Source: Euryarchaeota archaeon UBA54
Lineage (GTDB): Archaea; Thermoplasmatota; Poseidoniia; Poseidoniales; Thalassarchaeaceae
Direction of reading: 5' to 3'
Assembly: GCA_002495735.1 (NCBI GenBank)
Contig: DAGM01000020.1
Coordinates: 1 to 7,475 of the forward strand
Length of the DNA: 7,475 bases
A program made the translations under genes and the position numbers. Below the pieces are notes generated by a model. It did not search any database. It saw nothing but the letters and a program-made list of their open reading frames with translations, and was not told the origin of the DNA. Numbering within the stretch: the first letter of the stretch is position 1; the number at the start of each line of letters is the position of its first letter. Of this stretch, positions 1 to 6,682 are shown piece by piece.

Positions 1-2061
1 CGGGTTATGGATATCGCAGAGGATCCTGAGGAGCCCACTTGGGTGTGGTCCGACCCGCTGCCGCCGCAGGACGACGACGTCTTGGGCAACTCTCAACTTG
101 ACATCTCGGGGCCGATATCAACGTCTTCGAATATCTCGGCCTCATGGAACGCAAACGTCTCTTTGCGGGATGACTACGGCGTCGAGTTACTTCCTGACAG
201 GGCACTTGGAGTGCGCGCCCAGATTGACCAGCACCTAGGTGATGGTAATGGTTGGTTGAGCATACCCGAGATTGCCGATTTCGTTGTACTGGTGGAGAAT
301 GCCCGTAATCTGACTAACTCCGAGATGATGGGTTGTTGTATCGTCGATTACTCTCCGTTACAGATGGTGAAGGAGGTCGAAATCATCGTAATCCCGCCTG
401 TAAACGGATCGATTGACAGCAACGGCAGTTGGGGCTGGATGGAGAGTGCTGATCTAACGGGGATGACTGACAGCCGCTTGACCAGGATTCTCGACATCCC
501 ACGCGTGGGCGGCGTGATAGAGGAGATCCCCCTCAGAATCACTCTCCCCGATCAGTGGGAGTTCCGATACAGCGCCATGCAGAGTGTGATTGAGGGCAGC
601 CCAAGTGACTTCACGGTGTTCCGCCATCAGGCCCCTGTGGCTTCAGACATCCGCATCACTCTGGGTGAGAACATGCCTCCCAACGCGATAGCTGAGAGGA
701 AGACTGGAAATTCATTGATTCCCCTTTCGATTCCGACCGAATACACAGGAGTATGCACCGACAGCGTCTTCGATGATACTCAGCAGTGGTGGACGGTCCA
801 CAACAACGGCACCATGATGCTTCGGTCCGACACCAAAGAACTCCGGTTCACGGCATCCGAATTGAATTACTCCGACGGCGAAGTTGCAAGCGTCGTTATG
901 CACTGCATGGACTCTTTCTCCTCTTCGAGCAACTGGTACGAAAACATCGTGATTGACGGCACCGACCCTACTTGGGAGGCGACCTTTGAGATTCAAGTCG
1001 ATGGCAACACTACCGTGCTGGACAGCGAGCAGACTCACATTGAGGTGACTTCGGGCAGCGAGTTCTACTTCACCTTCAGCACCTCGGACTCGAGTGGTCT
1101 GCCAGTCAGTATCGACATCACATCCGATAAGTCCGCGGGGTGGAGGCACACGGGCGTCGACTACCTCGAGTTCATGGATCGCTTCTTCCAAGGCGAACAG
1201 GTCAATGGGATGCACCTCAATGTGACAGACCGCCATCAGGCCAAGGAGTCAAGTGAGTACAACCTCTCTCTCACTATTACAGACGACGCCTCGAATATCG
1301 TCACGAGAGAGTGGACAATCACCATCTCTGACGGATCCGGTCCGACGATAATCCCGAACATCATCTCTAATGGTACTCTGATATCGCCCGAGTCTCCCGC
1401 ACGCGCGGGTGAGGATATTATCCTCTCCTTGACCGAGTCCTTCGACGACCTAGATGCAATCGACGATGTATCCTGGGAGGTCAGGGTGGATGGACAGGTG
1501 ATAGTCGAGACAGCCCTCTGGAGCGAGATTGAGAAACTCTCGCTGCCTCTGTATGAACCAGCAATCTACCTCATCCACATCATAGCCTGGGACTCCTTAG
1601 ACAACATGGAGCAGATTTCCTTCGGCCTAGCTATCTCACCCGCACTCGGTGTTTCCCCTTCAGTCTTAGACCACCATGTTATTGGCGATCTCGTTGAGGG
1701 CGAAGCGGTCAACATCATTGTCACTATGCAGAACACAGGAGCAGACATCGGCTCTGGGGTTCTGTGCTCGGAAACTGTCTGCTCTGATGAGGTAGTAGTC
1801 AGTGCTGCCGACCCGGCTGGACCCGGAGTTTTCAGCGCCGAACTGATTCTGAACCTAAACAACACGGACCCAATCAACCTCAGGTTTGTTTGGTCCAGCG
1901 ACAGTGCGGGCAGTGAGGGTGTTTTAGAGATAGACAACGACTATGTCGTTGTGTCACAATGGCAGATGCCAATGCAGGTACTGTTGGGCGTGCTGAGCGT
2001 GCTGATGCTGTTCGCATGGCTCGCTCACCGCACTTGGGGTGCCGAATCACAGAGGCCGTGA
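1..2061 (+). CDS. Secreted, membrane-anchored multi-domain surface protein (5' partial)
   Basis: I do not recognise a named family. The frame is open to the left edge (codons for Arg-Val precede the first ATG at 7) and no signal peptide follows that ATG, so the true N-terminus lies outside the window. Counting from the ATG at 7: residues about 65-100 hold an EF-hand-like helix-loop-helix with loop LGDGNGWLSIPE (77-88); about 315-440, 443-545 and 547-648 look like Ig/cadherin-like and CARDB-like beta-sandwich domains (openings DGTDPTWEA and DGSGPT; 'TMQNTGADIGSG'). Residues 654-675 form one hydrophobic helix followed by a short tail containing His/Arg, consistent with a C-terminal membrane anchor. 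About twelve NxS/T sequons and cysteines at 110, 111, 250, 300, 587 and 592 fit an exported, glycosylated, possibly disulfide-bonded ectodomain. A role in adhesion, surface layer or polymer binding is inference only. It lies 53 nt upstream of the next gene and is probably co-transcribed with it. Confidence 0.85.
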   Translation, partial: RVMDIAEDPEEPTWVWSDPLPPQDDDVLGNSQLDISGPISTSSNISASWNANVSLRDDYGVELLPDRALGVRAQIDQHLGDGNGWLSIPEIADFVVLVENARNLTNSEMMGCCIVDYSPLQMVKEVEIIVIPPVNGSIDSNGSWGWMESADLTGMTDSRLTRILDIPRVGGVIEEIPLRITLPDQWEFRYSAMQSVIEGSPSDFTVFRHQAPVASDIRITLGENMPPNAIAERKTGNSLIPLSIPTEYTGVCTDSVFDDTQQWWTVHNNGTMMLRSDTKELRFTASELNYSDGEVASVVMHCMDSFSSSSNWYENIVIDGTDPTWEATFEIQVDGNTTVLDSEQTHIEVTSGSEFYFTFSTSDSSGLPVSIDITSDKSAGWRHTGVDYLEFMDRFFQGEQVNGMHLNVTDRHQAKESSEYNLSLTITDDASNIVTREWTITISDGSGPTIIPNIISNGTLISPESPARAGEDIILSLTESFDDLDAIDDVSWEVRVDGQVIVETALWSEIEKLSLPLYEPAIYLIHIIAWDSLDNMEQISFGLAISPALGVSPSVLDHHVIGDLVEGEAVNIIVTMQNTGADIGSGVLCSETVCSDEVVVSAADPAGPGVFSAELILNLNNTDPINLRFVWSSDSAGSEGVLEIDNDYVVVSQWQMPMQVLLGVLSVLMLFAWLAHRTWGAESQRP

Positions 2062-2103
2062 GCGCCACTCAGGTATCCGCACACCTCTTGACCCCCAACT
2101 CAG

Positions 2104-2112
2104 GGTGAGAGG
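2104..2112 (+). promoter_or_regulatory. Shine-Dalgarno site of the 571-residue membrane protein
   Basis: GGTGAGAGG lies just upstream of the ATG at 2115. GGTGA (2104-2108) complements the 3' end of 16S rRNA with a 6-nt spacer, and the adjacent GAGG gives a second register. This supports 2115 as the start. The 53-nt gap between the two plus-strand genes (2062-2114) shows no convincing TATA box and no T-tract terminator, which favours co-transcription. Confidence 0.65.
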
Positions 2113-2114
2113 AC

Positions 2115-3830
2115 ATGGTCCTGCTTCCCGACTACCCTGAGAAGACCTTCTTGGCGCACAGACTCAGGGTCGAGAGACTAGCGCTTCTTTGCACACTCGT
2201 GCTAATTGGCGGAGGGGCCTGGTGGCTTGCCCCCGCAGTCACCAGTGGGGCCGAGATGTTTCCGAAGGTAGGCCCTGTTCTAGTGCTGTTTGCCTCGGCA
2301 CTGCTCCTCCCTGATCTGATAGACTACGGGCCTGTTGAGCGATCTAGACTGGGTACAGCGGCAAACATCGCTTGGCCCAGTGTTCTGGCCTTAGCTGGGA
2401 TTCACTACGGGCAGGGAGATGAGTTGATCGCATCGTTGATGCTGGCAGCGATAGCCGCCTTCCTTTGGCGCTACACCAGCCACTTACTCGGTGGCAGCCT
2501 CGGAATTCGTAAATGGAGGGGTCTGACAAGCATTGCTGGACTCGCCATCGCCATTTCCATACTGGTTTCGATGAGCGGCGATGCGGTTCTGTGGGCAGTC
2601 GTCATCACGGCATCGTTGGTGACGATGGTCCCTGATCTTCGGGCCAAGGACGACGATCACGAGGCTAGGGCCGAGTTTGCCAGCAGTCTCGACCAGATGG
2701 AGACACGGATTCTCTCTCTCCGGGAAGGAGGCTCGGGCCTCGAACAGTCGGCCTCGTTACTCAAGACGGCCCGAGAGGAGGGCTGGAAGGACCCCTCTAG
2801 GGGAATGGATCTGATTGCGCAGGCAGAGATCGAGATGGAACGAACTCAGGCAGTCGCAATCGATCTTGATGCCATACGCTCTGATGCCCTCAAGTCCGTG
2901 AAGCGTGCCGAAGAGGTCACTCTCGACGCACTCGGTCCGAGGAAGGCCTTCGAGGCCGGCGATATGGAGGCCAAGATGGGTTCACCTCGTGAGGCCGAGT
3001 TATTGTACCGGCGCGCTAAGGAGAAGGCTGCGGTGATTGAGGAGTACTGGCAGAGGGCAGCAGACGCGATCGCCGAGTCAGTGGCTGCGATAGGAGACCA
3101 CATTGGCCATCAGGCCGATGCAGTGAGAGAAATACTCAGATCGGCCGAGGAGGCGTTGCAGGCAGAGGAGCCCAAAGAGGCTCTGCACATCGCCTCATCG
3201 ATTCCCGAACATCTCGAGAGCCTCGGCTCTTCCGGGGAGGCCGCAGTCAAGTCGATGAGCGATGCCGAGCACGCGGTGGCGGCGGCCGAGGGCGACATCC
3301 AAATAGTCACGAAGGACCGATTGGAGCAGGCTCGCAAGGCTATGGATTCGGGTGATCCTGCTCTTGCAAAGGGTCTTGCTGACAGTGTTCTGAGGGATGT
3401 GCGAGCAACCTCTGATGCGATGCAGGAGGTGCAGCGGGCACTACGCCAGAGTAAGCAGATTGAGGCTAGGTTACCTGCCGCGAAAAAATCTGAGTGGGAG
3501 GCTAGGCTCAAACAGGTTGCAGCGATGGCAGATGCTGGTGAGTGGCAGGATGCCTCACAGGTAATGAATCTCCTGACTTCGGACCTGCAGTCTCATGAGC
3601 ACAAGGTGTCAGAGGCGACAGAACTCGTTCGTTTCGTCGACGAGGAGTGGAAGGCCCTGCGCCGAAGACTCGACTCCGCTGGGATAGGTCCGACTGACCC
3701 GAGCAGGATGGCTGCTGAGAAGACAGTATCTGAAGCATCTATCGCCTTGGAGCAGGGTGACATCGACTCTTGTCACAAAGCCCTAGGGGCCGCCAGTGAG
3801 ATGCTTGAGTCGCAGAACCGCCGAGTCTAA
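2115..3830 (+). CDS. Six-TM membrane protein with long cytoplasmic helical-repeat tail
   Basis: I do not recognise this gene. The 571-residue product starts with six hydrophobic stretches at about 21-42, 50-69, 82-98, 103-122, 137-153 and 157-173, forming a compact membrane domain with short loops. Residues 175-571 are strongly charged, rich in Ala/Glu/Lys, nearly free of proline clusters and almost wholly predicted helical or coiled coil. Six TM segments would put this tail on the same side as the charged N-terminus, most likely the cytoplasm. The tail shows a degenerate repeat of pattern L..A...(x)GD/GE...A..L...A, centred near residues 223, 288, 351, 413, 475 and 548, spaced about 62-73 residues and resembling TPR-like helical hairpins. 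It could be a scaffold or sensor for an envelope complex, perhaps with the upstream surface protein; that is inference. No enzymatic motif is visible. The start is backed by a good Shine-Dalgarno site. Its TAA overlaps the stop of the convergent gene. Confidence 0.85.
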   Translation: MVLLPDYPEKTFLAHRLRVERLALLCTLVLIGGGAWWLAPAVTSGAEMFPKVGPVLVLFASALLLPDLIDYGPVERSRLGTAANIAWPSVLALAGIHYGQGDELIASLMLAAIAAFLWRYTSHLLGGSLGIRKWRGLTSIAGLAIAISILVSMSGDAVLWAVVITASLVTMVPDLRAKDDDHEARAEFASSLDQMETRILSLREGGSGLEQSASLLKTAREEGWKDPSRGMDLIAQAEIEMERTQAVAIDLDAIRSDALKSVKRAEEVTLDALGPRKAFEAGDMEAKMGSPREAELLYRRAKEKAAVIEEYWQRAADAIAESVAAIGDHIGHQADAVREILRSAEEALQAEEPKEALHIASSIPEHLESLGSSGEAAVKSMSDAEHAVAAAEGDIQIVTKDRLEQARKAMDSGDPALAKGLADSVLRDVRATSDAMQEVQRALRQSKQIEARLPAAKKSEWEARLKQVAAMADAGEWQDASQVMNLLTSDLQSHEHKVSEATELVRFVDEEWKALRRRLDSAGIGPTDPSRMAAEKTVSEASIALEQGDIDSCHKALGAASEMLESQNRRV

Positions 3831-4645
3831 CGTCCACTCTCAAAGCAGTATGGGCAGTACTGATTGATTACATACCGCTCTGAATTCTGCTCTTCATAGG
3901 AAAGAGGCTCCCGGCACCTGAAGCACATCACTATCTCCGTCTCCATGAGTTGATGGTCCAGAGCAACCCTCTGGTCGAACACGAAGCAGTCACCACTCCA
4001 ATGGGAGCCGCCGCATTCCTCTAAGTACCCGAGAATCCCACCCTCGAGCTGCCTGACATCCTCGAACCCGGCTTTGAGCATGACAGCGGATGCCTTCTCA
4101 CAACGAATACCTCCGGTGCAATACATCACCAGCGTCTTCGACTTGTACTCATCAGGCAAGGACCCTATTGCATCAGGGAAATCTCTGAACGAGGGTATGT
4201 CGAGATCTATCGCGCCATCGAATGTGCCTACTCTGGTCTCGTAGTCGTTCCGAGTGTCGAGCACCACGACATCCTCGTCCTCATCTAGCATCTGCTTGAA
4301 CTCCATGGGCGATATGTGCGGACCGGTGAACTCTGCTGGCCTGATGTCATCCCTTCCGAGAGCAATTATCTCTTGCTTGCGTTTGACAAGCATCCTGCGG
4401 AATGGTTGGTAGTCCGTGTGACTGACCTTAGTTGGGATGCCTACGAAGCGAGCATCGAACTCGAGGTGCTGTAGAAAAGAGTCGGTGGCTTCCTGGGTGC
4501 CCGCGAGGAAGAAGTTGATTCCGTTGGGGCTCAGAAGGACAGTTCCCTTGAGCCCCAGTTCAAGACAGCGCTCCAGCATCGGTTCGCGGAGTTCGTCTCT
4601 GTCAGGTAGATTGACGAAGCGGTAGCCGGCGATGTTCACGATCAT
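3827..4645 (-). CDS. trhO: Rhodanese-domain protein of the TrhO/UPF0176 family (probable tRNA U34 hydroxylase)
   Basis: Bacterial TrhO (E. coli YceA) catalyses the O2-dependent hydroxylation of uridine 34 to 5-hydroxyuridine in tRNAs that read four-codon boxes, the first step towards cmo5U/mo5U. The 272-residue product shows the family layout: an N-terminal alpha/beta domain (1-95, with 'GLKGTVLLSPNGIN' at 31-44), a linker 'FTGPHISP', and a rhodanese domain (about 110-212) with 'VLDTRNDYE' and the signature YCTGGIRCEKAS, in which Cys176 is the expected catalytic cysteine and Cys182 the second conserved one. 'GDCFVFDQR' (218-226) follows, then a C-terminal pair CxxC (241/244) and CxxC (264/267), probably a zinc site. 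It is shorter than E. coli YceA (about 350 residues), mainly at the C-terminus. The start lies 9 nt after the thrS stop and has its own Shine-Dalgarno site, so the two are probably one operon. Family assignment is firm; the exact tRNA reaction in this organism is inferred. Confidence 0.92.
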   Translation of the reverse strand: MIVNIAGYRFVNLPDRDELREPMLERCLELGLKGTVLLSPNGINFFLAGTQEATDSFLQHLEFDARFVGIPTKVSHTDYQPFRRMLVKRKQEIIALGRDDIRPAEFTGPHISPMEFKQMLDEDEDVVVLDTRNDYETRVGTFDGAIDLDIPSFRDFPDAIGSLPDEYKSKTLVMYCTGGIRCEKASAVMLKAGFEDVRQLEGGILGYLEECGGSHWSGDCFVFDQRVALDHQLMETEIVMCFRCREPLSYEEQNSERYVINQYCPYCFESGR

Positions 4646-4650
4646 GACGG

Positions 4651-4656
4651 CCCCTC
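4651..4656 (-). promoter_or_regulatory. Shine-Dalgarno site of trhO, overlapping the thrS stop codon
   Basis: Read on the minus strand, GAGGGG begins at the second base of the thrS stop codon TGA (4657-4655) and ends 5 nt before the trhO ATG (4645-4643). This decides the trhO start and implies that ribosomes ending on thrS sit on the trhO initiation region, so translation of the two is probably coupled. Confidence 0.6.
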
Positions 4657-6607
4657 ACTTCGGAGGCACGATGCCGAGTTCAGTGCTGCGATTGGTTATC
4701 TCGGCGAAAATCTCCGCTACGAACTCGTCCAACACGACCCCGTTGCGCTGGTTGTTGTTACGCCCCCGGATGGAGACAGTTCCGTTGGCCGACTCTTCGT
4801 CGCCGATGATTACCATGTAGGCCGGACGCAGCGTCCGGTGCACACGGATCTTTTTGCCAATGGTGCTGTCCGAGTCGTCGATGCGGACTCTGACCCCTGC
4901 CTCGTGCAGGGCATCATACACTCTAGCAGCGTGCTCCTTGTGCTTCTCGGAGATGGTAATGACCTGGACTTGAACTGGAGAGAGCCAGGTCGGAAAATTC
5001 CCTGCCCAGTGCTCGGTCAGGAAGGCGACAAACCTCTCGTGCGTCGACAGCGGTGCGCGGTGGATGACGAAGACCTCGCCGTTCTCCGCACCGGTCTCGT
5101 CCTTGTAGGTCAGGGCGAACCTCTCCTTAGCAGCGAAATCGAGCTGAATGGTTGACATCGATTCCTCGCGACCTATCAAGGTAGTAAATTGGATATCGAC
5201 CTTGGGACCATAGAATGCAGCCTCGTCGACTGCTTCGACGTATGGAACGCCGAGGCTGTCCAGTATGTTCCTGAGATAATTCTCGGTGGCAGCCCAGTTC
5301 TCGGGCTGGTCGATGTACTTCTCAGAGTTAGCAGGGTCCCAAAGAGAGAGCCGGAAGTGGTAACTCTCGAAGCCGAAGGCAGCATAGTAGTCTTGCACCA
5401 TTCTGATATTGTCAGCGAATTCTTGCGCTACCTGGTCGAGGGTGCAGTAGATGTGGGCATCGTTCATCGACAGCATCCTGACGCGCAGTAGCCCGGTGAG
5501 AGTTCCAGAGAGTTCGTTTCGGTAGACAGTACCGTACTCGGCGATGCGCAAGGGCAAATCGCGGTAGGAACGTTTCTTGTTGCTGTACACGAGATGGTGC
5601 ATCGGGCAATTCATCGCCTTCAGGTAGTATGTCCCGTCGTCCATCTCCATTGGAGGGTACATCGAGTCGGCGTAGTGCGGCAGGTGCCCGCTGGCCTCAA
5701 ACAGTTGTTGCTTGGCGAGAACCGGGGTAGTAACTCTGACGTAGCCATAGGCTTCCTCAGTCTCGACCGCGAACCGCTCAATCTCAGACTTGATGGTCTC
5801 ACCGTTCGGTAACCACACCGGTAGCCCTTTGCCGATGAGTTCGTCAATCATATAGAGCTCCATTTCCTTGCCGATTTTCTTGTGGTCGCGCTTGGCCGCC
5901 TCTTCCAGTTGGCGCACCCTCTCCTGCAGCGCCTCTTTACTCGGATAACACATACCGTAGATCCGAACGAGGGACTCGCGCTTACTGTCAGCCCTCCAGT
6001 AGGCTTGGCTGGTGCTGGACAACCTGAACCAGCGCAGATGCGAGGTGCTGGGTACGTGCGGGCCACGGCACAAATCGACGAAGTCACCCTGACGGTAAGC
6101 AGACGAACCTACGTCGTGACCAATCTTGTCATCCATTATCTCAAGTTTGAACGGGTTCGATGCGAACATCTCACGCAACACGTCGTTGCCGTGATCCTCG
6201 CGGATGATTGCATGGTTGGCTCGAACGTGTTGACTCATCTTCTTCTCAATCGCCCTGAGTTCCTCGTCACCAATCGGGTCCATGTGGAAGTCGTAGTAGA
6301 AGCCAGTCTCAATCGGCGGGCCGATGGTCGGCTTGGCATCGGGGAACAGTTCAGTCACGGCCTGGGCTAGCAAGTGCGCGCAAGAGTGGCGCAGGATGTA
6401 CAGGCCCTCCTCGGAGTCCCCGGCGATGACCCCGACGCCACAATTGGAATCGAGGATGTGCGAGAAATCCCGCTCGCTGCCGTCGACTAGGGCGGCGACG
6501 GCACCGGACTTCTTGCCGTGGACATTCACGATGACCTCGCCGACTGTGATTCCCGAAGTGTACTCATGGATGCCAGCGGCGCCGACATCAACCGAAATCA
6601 TCGCCAT
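4655..6607 (-). CDS. thrS: Threonyl-tRNA synthetase, bacterial type
   Basis: Class II aminoacyl-tRNA synthetase that charges tRNA-Thr with threonine in the cytoplasm. All four domains of the bacterial-type enzyme are present in 650 residues (E. coli has 642): TGS (about 1-62), N2 editing domain (about 65-225), catalytic core (about 245-540) and anticodon-binding domain (about 545-645). The editing site that removes mischarged serine looks intact: HSCAH gives His74 and His78, and 'DLCRGPH' gives Cys180 and His184. The zinc ligands are Cys334 (MNCPMHH), His385 (NDAHIYC) and His516 (IHRAP); the first two fall at the same numbers as in E. coli. Motif 2 contains Arg363 and Arg375, motif 3 Arg525. 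Odd points are the motif 2 loop (MLSMNDAH where GFTQDDAH is usual) and motif 3 (HRAPLSTHER where HRAILGSxER is usual). The start at 6607 is chosen over an in-frame ATG two codons later because GAGGG sits 8 nt upstream of it. trhO follows after 9 nt. Confidence 0.97.
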   Translation of the reverse strand: MAMISVDVGAAGIHEYTSGITVGEVIVNVHGKKSGAVAALVDGSERDFSHILDSNCGVGVIAGDSEEGLYILRHSCAHLLAQAVTELFPDAKPTIGPPIETGFYYDFHMDPIGDEELRAIEKKMSQHVRANHAIIREDHGNDVLREMFASNPFKLEIMDDKIGHDVGSSAYRQGDFVDLCRGPHVPSTSHLRWFRLSSTSQAYWRADSKRESLVRIYGMCYPSKEALQERVRQLEEAAKRDHKKIGKEMELYMIDELIGKGLPVWLPNGETIKSEIERFAVETEEAYGYVRVTTPVLAKQQLFEASGHLPHYADSMYPPMEMDDGTYYLKAMNCPMHHLVYSNKKRSYRDLPLRIAEYGTVYRNELSGTLTGLLRVRMLSMNDAHIYCTLDQVAQEFADNIRMVQDYYAAFGFESYHFRLSLWDPANSEKYIDQPENWAATENYLRNILDSLGVPYVEAVDEAAFYGPKVDIQFTTLIGREESMSTIQLDFAAKERFALTYKDETGAENGEVFVIHRAPLSTHERFVAFLTEHWAGNFPTWLSPVQVQVITISEKHKEHAARVYDALHEAGVRVRIDDSDSTIGKKIRVHRTLRPAYMVIIGDEESANGTVSIRGRNNNQRNGVVLDEFVAEIFAEITNRSTELGIVPPK

Positions 6608-6615
6608 CTAAGGTG

Positions 6616-6620
6616 CCCTC
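6616..6620 (-). promoter_or_regulatory. Shine-Dalgarno site of thrS
   Basis: On the minus strand GAGGG lies 8 nt before the ATG at 6607-6605. The second in-frame ATG (6601-6599) would be 14 nt away, so the first is the better start. Confidence 0.55.
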
Positions 6621-6640
6621 AGCGCGTTGGCGAGGCACAT

Positions 6641-6650
6641 CGGATATGAA
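6641..6650 (-). promoter_or_regulatory. Possible TATA-like promoter element for thrS-trhO
   Basis: The 75-nt gap between carbamate kinase and thrS (6608-6682) holds one AT-rich patch after the terminator-like hairpin: TTCATATCCG on the minus strand. If it is an archaeal TATA box, transcription would start roughly 25 nt further, near 6620, giving a very short leader that just contains the Shine-Dalgarno site. The match to a consensus is weak and no BRE purine run is obvious. Confidence 0.25.
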
Positions 6651-6660
6651 GCCAATCGCG

Positions 6661-6680
6661 AAAAACAGGCCGTAGGCCTG
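6661..6680 (-). terminator. Hairpin plus T-tract behind carbamate kinase
   Basis: On the minus strand CAGGCC, a TAC loop and GGCCTG form a perfect 6-bp stem (6680-6675 and 6671-6666), followed directly by TTTTT (6665-6661). It begins 2 nt after the carbamate kinase stop codon (6685-6683). The form is that of an intrinsic terminator. In archaea the T-run itself would be the main signal and the stem an accessory. It would separate carbamate kinase from the thrS-trhO unit. The stem is short, so read-through is possible. Confidence 0.55.
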
Positions 6681-6682
6681 AA

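Noticed and set aside
712..1236. 174-codon minus-strand open frame inside the surface protein gene
   Set aside because: It is opposite a long, well-structured coding frame, has no recognisable motif and shows the composition of a reverse-frame shadow.
2092..2107. ACCC...GGGT stem between the two plus-strand genes as a terminator
   Set aside because: Four base pairs, no T-tract, and its right arm is part of the Shine-Dalgarno site.
2098..2175. Repeated CTCAGGGT octamer before and after the start of the six-TM gene
   Set aside because: Two copies of an 8-mer, one inside coding sequence and one containing the ribosome site; chance is sufficient and there is no symmetry suggesting an operator.
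3110..3511. 133-codon minus-strand open frame rich in Ser/Ala
   Set aside because: It is the mirror of the Ala/Glu/Asp-rich helical tail on the plus strand; composition alone explains its openness.
3846..3862. Inverted repeat CAGTA...TACTG near the convergent stops as a terminator
   Set aside because: The stem is only 5 bp with a 7-nt loop, lies within trhO codons and has no following T-run on either strand.
5882..6370. 162-codon plus-strand open frame inside thrS
   Set aside because: It lies antisense to conserved ThrRS editing-domain codons and resembles no family I know.
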